The notes below the pieces were generated by a model, which saw nothing but the letters and a program-made list of their open reading frames with translations, ran no database searches and was not told the DNA's origin. From Theobroma cacao (Eukaryota; Streptophyta; Magnoliopsida; Malvales; Malvaceae), in assembly GCF_000208745.1 (NCBI RefSeq), contig NC_030852.1:30954969-31018968 (forward strand): DNA of 64,000 nucleotides, in the 5' to 3' direction. This document shows positions 38,236-51,969 of the stretch, in pieces. How positions within the stretch are numbered: position 1 is the first letter of the stretch; each line of letters starts with the position of its first letter. A program made the position numbers and the translations under genes.

Positions 38236-40450
38236 ATCAAAGTGATGCATCATTTTTGGGGAAAACATAAGAAATAAGTCTAAAAATAGAAAGAGGATAT
38301 TAACACGAAATTTCCTCCAAAAATATTTATTATCATATGCAATCGGTTTTCAAGTAAATATCATCATGAAAAACGTGAGTAAGTTATAGTATGATCTTGA
38401 ATCTGTGTTTGACTCATACTAGATCACTAGAAGCCAGATTTACCAAATGTTCCTTTGAAATTTCGGGAAGATACATTGATTTTGCAACAAATGAACGTAA
38501 CCCTGCACCCATGAAAGGCACACAAATTAATGAGTAGTTGGGCCCTTGGTGTTAGCTCATCGTTTGAGTAACATATTTCAAATACATTGATTCTTGATGT
38601 TAAATCCTGCCAACCAGAAAACAGGATTGGGGAAATGGAAGCGGGGTTCAGCACAGGAAGGATAGCACATGAAACACGCCCTAGCTACTATGTTTGTGTG
38701 TGTGTGTGTTTTTTTTGAGAGAGACGGCTGGGAGAGTAATAACTTTGACCACTGATCTCTTCCACTCTCTCCTTGAAGCCTTGTTTAGTCTTGAATCACG
38801 TTCATGAATAGACAGGGGACCATATGCCAACATTATCGCTTTGTACCCCCTTGAAGGATAAATCGTCGCGTTCAGATGTAAACAGATATACATAGTTTAA
38901 TACATCTTATTTGATTAACTTATTTGAATCAATCAATCGCTTTCTCTCTTTCGCTCCTGGGATTCAATGATTTAGGGAACTTTAATTATTTTTAATATGA
39001 GATATTATTTAATACATTTCTTATGATTTAAGTACTTTATAATTACCAAAAATCTACTTAGAATTACGAAGAAAATATTCATTCGATCTTGTAATATTAA
39101 TTATTAATCCTACAATGTATAAATCATCACTCATTCCTTTGCTCTACAATACAAAAGTTTTGATGCGCCGTATGCATACGAAGTTAGGCTGACTATCTGA
39201 GGAAAAAATTCATCTGTCTTGCTGACTATCCATTTGTGACATGACTAGCATATCGTTAACGATTTTCAAATTCAAATGTAAAAGTGAGTCCAAAGATGAA
39301 CAAGCCTGCACAAATTATTGTACTTGTTGTCCTTATTTAACCAATTGAATAAGCCGTTCAAACACTCTATTGAATATTTCAGAAGAACTGTTATGGCGGT
39401 TAAATTTCCAAAACTTGTGGACTATTCCTCAAGGTTAAAGATATCATCATGGGTTATATATATCTAACCTAATACATCAATGATAAAATCTAAGTTTGCT
39501 GCGTGTAACTAAACTTGTAAAAATTAATTCTTCTCAAGAACAGAGGGGAAAAATATAGTTGAACACATCGGAGTAGAGAATTACAAAATGGCGTGGTCGG
39601 AGACGAGACGTGCGTGCGCTAATGGTCGTCGTTGACAAACTGCAGTTCCCAACTTGTGCAATGGGGGAATTATATGTATCCCATTGTCAAAAATAACATA
39701 ATTGGTACGGAAACGTTTTGCTAAGGGGCTTGAAAATTGAAGCATTTTGTTTTCAGATGTGGGCGGTCTAAGATTCTATTTCCCAAACATCTTGTTCACG
39801 TGGAGACCACCGAAATTAATGTACCACAAAACTTTAGAGGGGCGTGATCTCCCCATGTTCCTCGTCTTCAACCTCCCTTGTATCATAGCATTATTCAACG
39901 AACACACAATGACAAGACATTTGCCATTATCAAAATAGTTTGTTAGTGTATGTGGCAATGACTCATGTAGTAATTGTCTCAATGATACGACTTTATAAAT
40001 ATTGGAAACCAATTATTTCATTTCAACTTGTTTTCATTTCTGTTCACTATTTTCTTCTTTTTTATATATATTAAAAAAAGTAAACCATTACTTTAGTTAT
40101 AACTTTATATTCTATGCCTCAATAATTTTTTCAAGAGATCATCTAGAAGATTGAGCTTTATTCTTTGGGAAAAACTCGTATTTCTAATATGGAATCAATT
40201 GTTAGGGTTAGGGTTGAGTTGGCAACGTAGCACGATGTGCTCCTCTGCTTCAATCGTCTGTGACTTGAATTATGGTTTATGTACTAAGATTCCCTTAACA
40301 AATTGAGATTTAATTCTATGACTTGTGAGTCTAATAATTACTTGTAGTATGTATGTGTTAATTGGTTGTGTGGGTTTTCTTTACTCCTAGAAAAGGAAAA
40401 GGAAAAGCTGTCATTTCGAAAGAAAGCTTCGTCTTGTATTCCTCTTTATA

Positions 40451-43400
40451 CGAAAGAAACAAGTACTCTAATTCTTTTATGGTAACATATGAACCTTGGT
40501 GGAAAATTCCAAGATGTAAGGTTCCCGTTCTGGGCAAATTCATGCGCAACTTGCACTCTCTGTAATCAAATCAATTAATTGCTTGCAACACAAATAATTG
40601 AAAGTTTGAAACGAATTCTCCCCATCTTTCTCTCCAATCATTCCTGTATCGAAACTGAAATATCATAGCAACCTCCAAATAGTACACAATTGCAATTACT
40701 ATGTGATATTGAATTCAAAGGTCAGAATTAATGAAAGTGGTGTATATCCATATTTCCAGAAATTAATCTAGTTAGGCAGGTAGAAGTTATTGTGTTACAT
40801 CCCGGAGATTTATTTGACAAATAGATGGACCTAGAAAAACAAAGCAAGGAAAACGTCACCGCTAATGCTTGCTACGTGCTACTTGCTACCCTTCAAATTC
40901 ATTTAAATTTGTTGGTAATTGCTGGCGTTTAAAGTCCACTTAAAGTTACTTTAAATTAACGCCGGGGTGGCAACAAAAACAGGGGTATATAGCCACCCTT
41001 TCCAAACTAATGGCTCTTCCTTAATTACAAGTCAAACTCCCAAGTATAAAAGAAAAGGGCATGTTCATGAACTATTATCTTTTACAAAAAAACAAAAAAC
41101 AAAAGAGAGTAGAATACTGTCAAATATCGGGGTTAACAGCACATCAAATATCCAGTTTTAGCAGGGGGAAAAGGGAGATGAATGATGAGTAACGTGCGGT
41201 GAATGTGGGAGCAGATAAAGTTTGGTTGTAAACTTTGTGGGGTTTTTGTTTTTCCAGATGCAGATGGACGTTCGACCTCGTTGTCCTTTAAAAGAAAGCA
41301 AGAGGCAAAGGTGGGTCCCGAGGCAAAGAGGCCACGGACGTTTGACATAGAAAGGGAGAGAGAAGGAGGAAGCAGCAGAGAAATTAGCACATGAAATATG
41401 TGGGCGGCGCCCGTGCCTGGGAACAATGAAATGAACCACCATATAGTTACGGTCCCTTTCTATCATCGGCATCATATTTTTGTCACACCTTCGCGCATTT
41501 GTCAAACGGGAGATGTACAAAGAACCATAATAATGATTTTGATGATATACATAACTTTGTTAAATCAATTTGTTTGTACTATCATGTAGTGGGCGAATAA
41601 TTCAACCGGTTATTTTTATGCAATATTGTCACCCAATGATTTTTTGTTATTATTAAAATAATAAAAATATGAAATATATAGAAAATGTAAACATAGAATC
41701 TATTACAAAAATGACAGTTTTGAAACAATATATTTTTATAAGATGGATGTTTAGATTCAACCGAAAGAGCTTAGTAAACGAAAGATTTTATGAAATTGTT
41801 ATTGTACGTTAACACCGTTTTTATTTAAATCATATCACAAAATCATAATAAAATCATTAATATATAATATAATATTATAAAGTAACAATTTCATATGATT
41901 ATTTTTATATTTGATAATTAATGATGACACAATCAACTAACTAAAATTGTGATTATTTGCTATTTGAAAGTTAAGCACAATGACCAATAACAGTAGGTGC
42001 ATGAGTTAAGTTTCAGGTTTGATCCTTTAGATACCTTTCTTATCTTAGGCAAATTAAAGTTCCAAGTTTAAGTGACTTGCGTTAAGGTGATCCATATGAA
42101 CTTCACATCAATCAAGATTTAACTCTTTTTTTTTTTATTATTATTGAGATCAAGATTTAACTCTTGCAAAATTACAGCCAACCCGAAAAGAAAAAAGTAT
42201 TGTAAAAGTAATTAAGAAATTGGAAGCTAGTAATTCTTTAAGGGGAGCTTCTTCCAATTCCCTAATTAAATCACGACATAAATAATTATGTGGGGGTATT
42301 GATGAGATAATTGGGAGACACCCGGTTTCCCCTGAGGGAAGGAGAGAAAATTCATGTTCTAGAAAAGGGTAGGAGAATGGAGATCCCCATTTTTATTTTC
42401 ATTTTTAATTTTTGGTCGGTTATGGGAAAAGACGAGAAAAGAACAACAAAAGAGAAAAGAAAAGGAAACAAGCAGAGGCTTTTCCACACAGTAGACACGA
42501 CCATATCATTTTATGTTCAAACAAGGAGGCAAAGCCAAAAGAAATTGATGCCGGCGGAAGGGAAAGCCAGATTTCTTGTCAATAGCAAAGATTTGCCGCT
42601 ATGAGAAAAACAGAAGTCTCAAAAAAAAAAAAAAGCAACACAGGCCGTGTCCGATGGCCTATGCCTTTGTTTTTGCCCTTAAGCGTGACAAGGTTGACCC
42701 AAGTGTTTCTGACCTACTATGATCCACGCATGTGACCGTGACTTTACGAGTATGAAATCAAAGATTTCAACTTCCTAGAAGTTAGGAGTTCTTTTTTCTT
42801 TTATTAGATTTGGAATAAAGAATTTGAATCTTGCCCTGGAAATTAGGGATCATTTACTAATTAATTAATCAAATGCTCTAATGTGTCTTAAAAGTTAAGA
42901 GTTGAGCCTGTAACACTTCTAATTATTGAAGAGAGGTTAAAGTCTCATCCCTACTTATCTTCTCTTATGAATTACATGCCCTTATGAATTCTTTTTATAG
43001 AAAACATGGTTTTATGGTTGGAGGAAGAAAAACGCTGATAATCAATTTTCCGGATAGTATTAGGCCCTTATCAGAGATATCCAACATCGGGGCATGGCCC
43101 AAATTTCGGCAGAGAGAGATAAGCTTCGATCATAGCGGGACCCATCCTGAAATTGAACATTCCAGGGCCTGGTCCATTTAAACATTAAGATGGATTCAAT
43201 TTAAGGCCCATCAAGCAGCACTGATGGATTTATTAGGCTGCGTTGTCAGTCTGATGCATGGTCCATGGATAACATACATGCATTGAAGAATTGGGAGAAT
43301 CAAATTTGCAGGTTTGAATTCCACACTTGACTTTGCATTAATAATATACCCAAATTATTTATATAAATAAGAAGAACACAGCGTTACATTCTTCATCTAA

Positions 43401-43457
43401 TGGCTCATTCATCTTACATTTAAACCAAAGAAAGATACTACTAATTGTAGCTCTTAA
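40451..43457. other. Spacer before the glyoxal-oxidase-like gene
   Basis: Mixed AT-rich DNA. The open frames near 40967-41590 and 42311-42604 overlap on both strands and show no domain, start context or codon pattern I would trust. The last 100-200 bp before 43458 should be the 3' untranslated region of the next gene. Confidence 0.45.
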
Positions 43458-45167
43458 TTAGGACGACTGCTTGATATGGACCCACGTCCCTTTGCTGGGA
43501 ATACCTTCATGCACCAAAAATAACTGGTAATACCCTGGCGGCGCCAGTGCCGCTGTTTCAGGCGCATAGCCCTTCACCAAATAGTTACCGGAAGGAGTCT
43601 TCTTCACTCCCTCATCCAATGCCAGCACTAGCAACCTTTGGTTCATCGCAATTGAATGTGTGGTAAAAGATGGAGCCACCATTGTAACATAAACATCTCC
43701 CTGATTAACATTCCCCTCCAATGTGAACTCCAGAGAAACCTTCTGCTTATAACCAAGTTTCAACCCAGGCCTTACGGCAAGGATCGATGGCCGAGGCTTT
43801 GTTGAGCTCAAATATGGAGGATAAAATGCTTCAAGGCTAAGTTCTGTTGGATAAAGGGCAGAGAAGTTGTAATTCATATTCGGATTGCTGCCACCGACTA
43901 AAACTCGACCGTCTGAAAGCAACTGAGCAGTTGAATGATAAAGTCTGGGAATCATAGAAGGGCTTAATACCTCAAATCTGGTGTTTTTGTCACTGCTTGG
44001 ATTGTCCCCAGGGCGGTATAACACTGGGTTCAGGACAGGCTTTCGTGCAACACCCCAACCAGCACTGCCTTTGGCCGCACCATTTATGATAAGCACATCT
44101 CCTGTTGGCAACATGATCATGTCGCCCATCACTCTGTTGATTGGCATTTCCTCCATTTCCCATTCCGGGGATGCGGCTGTAATTATCAACCGGCCACAAG
44201 ATCTTGATGCTGGGACAAAGATTCCGATATTAGCCTTTTCGTTTGAGTCCGGGGGTGTCCCACCGCAGATTAAGACCTCAGCATCCGGGGTACTAGTGTT
44301 GTTTTCGTTGTCGGTGCTTAAGAGTTTCAAAGGGAGAAGAACAGAGGAACCTGTGCTGGGATAATTGTGAGAAAAGCCACCAGGCATGACAGGATAAGTT
44401 CTAATCACCTTGTTGTTCACATAATCGAGTAGAATTCCTCGGTCATTGGCAAAAACAAACAGATTTCCGTCAGTTGAGAGATGTAGAAAGGGGTAGAGGT
44501 TGTTGGAGACCAGGGGTGAATATCTTGTTTCTTTTAGGAATGGAAGTTGGTATAGTCGTTGATCAGAACTGGAAGCTTTAGGAATAAATTCATATGTGAA
44601 CTGGTATCTCCCACCGACGACAATGATCTTCCCATCTGGTAAAATTTGATTAGAAGCATACCATCTTGGTGAAAGAAGACCATTTTGATCCTCTTCCCAG
44701 TCGCAATCCATGCATGGCTTGAAGTACCGGACAACTTTTTCTCCAAGTCTGTAACCACCACTTTGTACTAAAGTACCATCCTGTGACAACGCACCAGAAG
44801 AACACCATGTATCTGACAATATAGTGAGTGGCCTAACAGCGCGGGTTGCTGGATCAAACTCTACAGAATGCGCAAAGCAGTCCGAAGATTGCAAGTCCTT
44901 CATGCACTTTCCTTGCGGAAGAGTAATGTTGGAAGGACCGAAATCCGTTCTGTCAAAAGTGACGATTCGCTCATTTGGCAGCAATGCCATGTGCATTGCT
45001 GAAATTCCGATGCTTCTCTTCAACAGTTTCCATTTTCCTTGGTAAGTTTGGGCGCCGAGTGCCAGATTGAAGAGTGCTGACGAGTAACTTACCAGGAGTA
45101 GGAATACCAAGATTTTAGGCTCCATTGCTGCTTTGCTCATTGCAAATATAGTGCTATTCGAAAGCAT
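43458..45167 (-). CDS. Glyoxal/galactose-oxidase-like protein (GLOX family), single exon
   Basis: Secreted copper-radical oxidase of the plant GLOX family, expected to oxidise aldehydes or the C6 hydroxyl of galactose and release hydrogen peroxide in the cell wall. It has 569 residues and no intron. A signal peptide lies at about 19-40 (ILVFLLLVSYSSALFNLALG), followed by the glyoxal oxidase N-terminal seven-bladed propeller (about 50-290) and the galactose-oxidase-like early-set domain (about 455-567). The radical-copper site is conserved: Cys122 in DTWCSSG and Tyr170 in RWYAS for the thioether cofactor, Tyr410-His411 in RLYHS, and His504 in TTHS. Of three in-frame Met codons (1, 10, 15), Met15 gives the most ordinary signal peptide. 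Substrate and tissue cannot be told from sequence; wall modification or pollen/tapetum roles are known for relatives. Confidence 0.93.
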   Translation of the reverse strand: MLSNSTIFAMSKAAMEPKILVFLLLVSYSSALFNLALGAQTYQGKWKLLKRSIGISAMHMALLPNERIVTFDRTDFGPSNITLPQGKCMKDLQSSDCFAHSVEFDPATRAVRPLTILSDTWCSSGALSQDGTLVQSGGYRLGEKVVRYFKPCMDCDWEEDQNGLLSPRWYASNQILPDGKIIVVGGRYQFTYEFIPKASSSDQRLYQLPFLKETRYSPLVSNNLYPFLHLSTDGNLFVFANDRGILLDYVNNKVIRTYPVMPGGFSHNYPSTGSSVLLPLKLLSTDNENNTSTPDAEVLICGGTPPDSNEKANIGIFVPASRSCGRLIITAASPEWEMEEMPINRVMGDMIMLPTGDVLIINGAAKGSAGWGVARKPVLNPVLYRPGDNPSSDKNTRFEVLSPSMIPRLYHSTAQLLSDGRVLVGGSNPNMNYNFSALYPTELSLEAFYPPYLSSTKPRPSILAVRPGLKLGYKQKVSLEFTLEGNVNQGDVYVTMVAPSFTTHSIAMNQRLLVLALDEGVKKTPSGNYLVKGYAPETAALAPPGYYQLFLVHEGIPSKGTWVHIKQSS

Positions 45168-48100
45168 ATAAACTATGAGGAACCGACATCAATTGCTCGA
45201 GTACTGTTTTGCATGTTATATGCACACAGAAAAGAGAAGTCAATGACAGGAAAACTCTTTTTTGGTCATGTGGCCTTTTCCTGCAGTTTCTTTAGCCCAT
45301 ACACCAGATAATTTAACATTCAATCTGGCTTCTAATTGGTTATGTTGAGCCACGGGACCATGAAAAGACTACATCTTAGCTGTACCACAATGCTCATGGT
45401 CAGTTTGGATCACTCTAAAACACTTCAAGGGTAGTAAATGCATGAACTACCAAAGTTTGCTGTTTTAAAGAAGCATTTATGTCTTTATGTAAATCAGTAA
45501 ATCTGCTTGTAACTTCGTACTCTTTCGAAAGCTGGTAAATCTGAAATGTCTCTCTTGAAAAAAAATAGAAAAAAGTTACTACAAGGTACTTGGACAATTT
45601 CTAACCATCTACCTTTTGGGATGGTTGGCGCAGCATTATAGGTAAAGATGATGGGGTATGCACAGGTTAATAGCAAGGGACCGCTTACTGGCGACGATGA
45701 TGGTGAAGATAATGCCAATGGTGACGCAAGAATATCATTAGCACAAATTAATAATCTGATGCCAAAGTCACCGATCAATTAGCTTAGAATATGAATACCC
45801 CCCATTTCCATGTATACCTGTTTCAGTTATTGGCAGGAATGGTCGATAAACCTGCTAGTTAAACTATGCAAACACAAATGCATAAAGCACATCTTAGTTT
45901 TCAGTCTCTTTCTCTGTGGTATAAATGTTTACAAAAACTCCCACCAAATCGTTTTGTTTCAGTAGAACACAGGGGGGGGGGGAAGGGATTGCAATTGTTA
46001 ATTAAGGACATTAAACAATGGGTTGACATCAATACTAACCTATCTTGGAAATAGACAAAACTCTTAAAAGAAGCTTAAATCAATTGACAGTGCCAACCGC
46101 CATCTATTTACAAACTTTTGTAATTATTCCACCATAGATTGAAAGAAGTGTGGTATAATCATTATGACTACGGTAGGGATGGATATTCATGCTTCTAATA
46201 GTTACATTGGGATTGTGGACCCACAAGAAGATTCAACTTTTTACCCCCAAAAGAGAAATAAAAGGAGACCTTTATGAATTGTCGGTCGAGAAAGCGGTTT
46301 GGTTTAAATCAACATTTTCTTTTTATATTTAGAATGAAGTGAAGTGGTAACTGATAAGTGTGACATCCTAATTCCCAACTTTAAATTTTAATTAAATACT
46401 CTCTCTTTTCTCAAGAAGTAGTATTTGCAACAATTACTTTTACTGTGAAAAAAGTAATGTGCAACGGTTATTGCAATAAAAATTTTTTGCTACAGTATTA
46501 AAATTACTCAAAATAATTTTTGTTGCTAAATATATATGAAACTGCTACACAGTGTGTCTTCATTAGTTTGGGTTTTGTTTGCTCAAAATGCAGTGTTTTT
46601 CTTCAAACAACTTCCATCTCCCAGCAGCAGGCTGATTTTGGGCAGCTTTTGCTTCCATATTTGTCTAGATATCAAAGAGAAGTGTGGTTTTTGCTGTGCA
46701 GCTGCCAATGGCACGCTTCCTAAATTGGAGTTGGAATCTTTATCTCTTGGTAATGTAAAGTGGCAAATTCTGTCCATATGTCCGAAATTATGGACCAAGC
46801 ATTTGCATTTGAAGGGAACTTGAGTTGGTTCGCTAGTGGCTGCTGGCTTTGCTTGAAGGCCTGCCAAGACTCAAAACAGAAACGGTAATTTATAGACGAC
46901 AGCTTGAATGCAATATTCTTCGGCTAAATTTAGCATCCAAATTAAACTTGAACTACTCGTGAAGATCCACAAAAATATTGGAACCAAGCTGTAACAAATG
47001 CATGGACAGCTAAGCTATATTTTGTTAGTTTGTAACACTAACAAATTCTGGTTTTGAAACAAATCTATTCATAATTCACACACATTATGCTAATAACTAA
47101 ATTAAACATGCAATCATATTTCATCAATTTAAAACTAAAAGCCTACCTTGATTACCAAATTCGAAAAATTTTCTGCATGCACAAGAAATATTATCAAAGA
47201 CGATGATCCTAATACGGGGCAAATTGCAACCTTATATAGTCACAACTCACAACTTTCTAAAGTGACCGCGAATGTAGACTATTTAGCCCATTCAGGTACT
47301 CCACACATTATCAATAGCTTGCCCTGTCATATTTAAGATGGAGACGATCCATAACCCAGTCACCTTTAGTGGATCCAACAACAGAATCTAACCCATATTT
47401 GCTAAAAACCCAAAGGCCCACATGGGTCCAGAATATTTTAAATGGCTCAATATTTATTTCCAAAGAAAGAGCAGAAACAATCTGGAACGAGGTAACATCC
47501 TGCTAGAAAAGGAAAACAAAATACAAAGAATTAATGATAATAAAAGCTATCCTGCAATCCTCAATTTTTACAGAGGTCCCTATTTACATCATCTGCTGCG
47601 ACATGCTGCAAAATAAAAAAAATAAAAAATTCTGCAAGACTCCCTCAGACTTCCTTACCATAGACTCTATGGATCGTTCCCTTGCTTCTAAACGAAATGA
47701 AGATAAGACACTCAAAGCACTCCTGAGTACCACTTACCTTAGGTAGCTCAACATTGTTCCTTGCATTATAAATTGTTTTAAGAGAATGATACGTATTCCT
47801 TCTATAAACTGATTATGTATATATATGAAGAATAGTTTCAACTCAGAAGCAAATCAAGTCATTACATTTTTATCTCACAAAAGAAAAAAGAAGATTATTT
47901 CAGGCGGGTGCTAATCTGATTGGTGTGATTGTCTGTCTAAGATATTCAGATGGAGGAATTTCAATGTAAGTGTTGTGAACTTATAGGCCAGGCCCACGAC
48001 GCGACAACAGCCCTGAATGTGGTCGTTCCGATTTTGAAATCAACCCCTTTTCTTGGTCCAATTCGATTCAAGTTGTGCCAGACCCGTCAATAGCTTTGCA

Positions 48101-49940
48101 TTGGCCCCCACACTGAAATTCATTGGTCTATAGTAATCGATGCTGCAAATGCTGCACGTACATGTAATTCTTGGTGTTTCTCCAGATAGACCCCCCCGGC
48201 CCCTTCAAATTCTGCAAAACTATACCATGTTTGCAGGGGCAATAGGAAATTGCATTGTTCCTTGCTTGCAACACTAGATCAACAACCATATTATTTGGAC
48301 TGACACTGCCATTATATGCACTCATCGGAGCAATATTCCTGGCAAGTATTGCCCAAGACCTTAAGTATCAACTATCGATCATATAGGGTTAACATAGGCT
48401 TCACGAGGTGATTGAAGTGATCAACACCCCAGCTGAATCTTAAAGAGTACCTTCTAAGAAGACAATTAAATACTATCTCATATTGGAAAACTTTTCCCCT
48501 AACCAAAGAGCAAAAGTTAAAAGAAGATAATGTCAAGTTAGCTTATTCTTATCTTATCAATGGTTGTAACCTGTGTTACATGTGCTGAATAGTACAAAAT
48601 ACCTGTGGCTGTAACGCACTTATCTGTTCAGATATCATGGTAAGACAAAACTGTTCTCGTCCTAGTCAGAGTAATCGCTTCTGACTCCACTATTCTACTG
48701 GCGTATTATATCTGAGATGTGCGCAGAAGACTAAAAAGAGTACATCTCTTTCATTCATTTCCCTTCTCACATGGTGTTAACCAGAGAGTGCCTCTCTTTC
48801 ATGCATTTCCCTCATCACTCCATTCTTGTTTTGGATAGCTGATTAATGGAATCTTGTTAACATAAATACATGTTAAAACTACCATATATCTTTAAGTTAC
48901 TAACATTTACATAAATTTATCCAGTGGCAGTGTGTGAAAATCACCTCTCGAGATCAATTATTTGATTAAATATTTAAACTTTTATTTAAAAAATATATTC
49001 ATCCAATAGTCAATGCATAGAAAATCAGCACATTTACAGTCAATTTATATGTTGCATTTGTCCTAAAGGAAAATACTAAAAGATCCCAAACCAAAAAAAA
49101 AAAAAAAACCTGTCTATTCTCTGAATTATCGACATTAAACTTATTAAGGAAACTTAGAGCAGTAGTTAATGCTTACATCTTTAAAATGGCACGTCATTAA
49201 CAACTTGAATACTGTTTTAATTAGCAAATACTAAGTTGGCACTCTATCCGATGATTAAATTGCCTGTTGAAGACTAGCACACGATACTATAGTCTACAGC
49301 CATCTTAAGCTTAAGAAAAAAGTTTTCCTCATTAACTTGCCATATTGATAGCCAATGTTTTGAAGGTTTTCCACTTGAATATATATAACAAGTGCTTCGC
49401 TTGTAAACATGATACAAATGATGAAAGACAAATTATCTTAATTTTGTTCAGGGGTCACAGACTCTTTAACAAACAACATATTTCATCATGTTTGGAAACA
49501 TGGTCTTGATTAAGTAATTTTAAAAGAATATATCTGCAATACTCAAGTTATCGCATATTATAATGTTGATAGAATAATTTGATTCCATTAAGAGACATAA
49601 AATGAGAAAAAGATATTGTAGTTTTATCAGGGTAGAGCATCTTTACGAGCGACACTTTATAATGGCAATATATAGACTACTATAATAGATATTGTGGCTT
49701 CAAAAGATTCTTTGGTTTTACTTTGCAAATGCAAAAGAGATCAAGAACAGATGCCAGGGGAGTGGGGGTTGCAACGCTTAAGCTGATAATTATGTACTAG
49801 ATTCCTAACTAGATTGTGGAATAGCAAACAGAAAAAAAAAAAAAACCTTGGGTTTAAATTCTTAGAGCTTTACTTTAATGGATACTACATGGGTAGTCCA
49901 TAAATATTAATCACAGTCAGTTTAAAGAGGAATCCATGGC
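45168..49940. other. Promoter side of the GLOX-like gene and intergenic DNA
   Basis: No gene recognised. A run of ten G occurs at about 45973. Frames at 46520-46870 overlap on both strands without domain similarity. Poly-A/T runs are frequent. I see no structured RNA except the MIR166 locus further right. Confidence 0.45.
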
Positions 49941-51969
49941 GTCAATGCTGATGTTGACTCAACTGTATAATATACTAGCAAATATGAGAGAGAGAACGAG
50001 AGAGTCAGACCATTAAAGGCATTCAGTGTTGCATATGCCTCAGCTTCAGAAATTGATGACAGAATGAGGCATAACATACACAAAAGCAAGCAGCTTGCAT
50101 AGACCCATCACGGTTGTCCTGTTGATGACGCTTCTCTTTCATTCACCTTTTCAATCACCTGTTTTTCTTTCTCTATTTCACTTCTGTATGGTCTCTGTTG
50201 CCCCTGCCTGATCAACTACACAAAGCTCACCATCTAAAGAAAAACACATTAATTAACATAACATCAACACACCAAAGACCGCCTCATCTTTTTCCTTTCT
50301 GCATATTGTTTTCTCTTCTGAAAACCTCTAAAATCAATGCCATGTATTTAAAGATGAAACACGTGAAACCCTGGTGATTCTGTGTGTTAGGTGTAATTAT
50401 ACATCGGTCAACAATAACTATAAACAAATATGAAAAGGAAAAAGAGAACAAGAAAACCCTTTGAGGTTAACCCTCATTGTATGTTTGGAATGACATAAAG
50501 GAGAGAAGCAATGGGGGTTTTCTGTTTTAAACTGCAAGCAGCTGATAATGTAAAAGACAAGACCACATGGTTCAAGCAAAACTCAGAGGTCCAATCTATC
50601 ACATCATTCCTTTTTTGATGCAGATGAGTCCCAGAATTCCCAAACTGGTTTATAATGCTAAGCTCAAACCTCATAATTTATGAAGAGTGCTTCATTCATA
50701 ATGCTAACTTAGTGGCATAGTTTTGCAAGTGGTTTTGATTCTCGAATACTGCCCAATAGTCACAAATCTCTCTCTTTTTTTGAAAGATTATTCTCTCACC
50801 TTTCTCCTTTTCTTTAAGCAATAGAAGAAGTGTAAAACACACGCTTCACAAAAGCTAGTACCATATAAGGATCAAATCTTGGTGATACTTCTAAGATTTA
50901 CAAGTCAAAATTAAGCTCAAATTTAGATCTAAGGAACCACTTAAAAATTAAAAACATCAGATCAGAATAATAAAACAAAAATGTATGAAAGAATACCTCC
51001 AGGGAGTGGAGTCCATCTCTTCAGCCTTTCAAAGGGTATCAGTTGACCAGAAAATACACAGATCCAAGTGTTAATACTATATAAAAAGTACCAAAGTTAA
51101 ATCAGAGATAAAAGCAGGCATAAAAACAAAAGAGGGCGGAGATTACACTGCTCCAGATAGTCCAGTAACTTACCCACCACTTCTTGCAAAGAAAACAAGC
51201 AGAACTGATATAAAGTTTTTCTGAAAGCGTAAGAAGGTTTAAGAAAAAGAACGGAAAAAAAATAAAAGAAGCAAAAAAACACCTCGATGTAAGCATCTTC
51301 AGAGTTGAAAACAGGTAAAAGAACATTCACTTCAATAGTAAAAATTACTATTAAGAGAATCTCAAGCAAAACAAGTGTTCTGAAAGAGCTACTTCTCTTT
51401 ATCAACCGAGAAACCCTAACCAGAAACCTGTCTAGTAAGGCAAAAAAAAAAAAGACGGTTAAGAGAGAAGAGTTGGTAGTAGTTGTGGGAGGGGAAGAAG
51501 AAGCCAGCCAGGGCTTAGATCAGGATGGAGCAGAAACGGACAGAGAAGATTCTTAAGGCCATCATGAAAAAAACCAGTCCAATGATGAACCTAAAAGAGC
51601 TAGACTGACAAACAACACCACCGAGCCATAAAATTTAGAGAGAAAAAGATATACTATAAGATATATATGGCATGTAAAAGAGTAATGATGATCCTTTACA
51701 TCTTCAGTCAGAAAAACAAAAAAGGAGGAAAAGCGCAGTCAAAATCTTTCATCATTACACCAATCTGGTGATGCCCAACGACCTTAATTTCCCTAATGAC
51801 CAAAAAACCCATGTACAAAAACGATTAAAAAAAAAAAACCCCTTAAATTACATGTGACGAAGAGAAGATAAACAAGAACAAGAACAAGAAAAAGAAAACT
51901 CACCAGGAGATCAATGCAAAAAAATCAAGAAAAGGTTCGAAAGTAAACATCACGGAACATGGAAGCAAT
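49941..51969 (-). other. Region downstream of MIR166; possible pri-miRNA exons
   Basis: Less AT-biased than typical spacer. On the minus strand there are plausible splice donors, for example CTCCTG|GTGAGT at about 51904 and CTGGAG|GTATTC at about 50997. This would fit a spliced MIR166 primary transcript that extends past the hairpin, but no exon can be proved from sequence. No protein gene is recognised. Confidence 0.25.

Larger units (their letters stand above)
32075..40450. repeat. Copy B of the segmental duplication
   Basis: Matches copy A (14360-25780) block by block in the same orientation, so the two are tandem copies separated by 6 kb. It retains the complete bHLH gene and its upstream region. 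It carries its own insertion at about 36816-38235. Between about 32400 and 33890 I find little match to copy A; that stretch is AT-rich with microsatellites and no gene. Confidence 0.85.

Noticed and set aside
42311..42604. 97-codon plus-strand frame, Lys/Arg-rich
   Set aside because: The listed start is not an ATG, and the composition follows purine-rich DNA rather than a protein family.
45969..45982. Run of ten G near 45973
   Set aside because: An isolated homopolymer; not enough G-tracts around it for a convincing G-quadruplex and no other feature.
46520..46870. Three overlapping open frames on both strands
   Set aside because: No domain, no consistent start and no splice-linked neighbour; probably chance.
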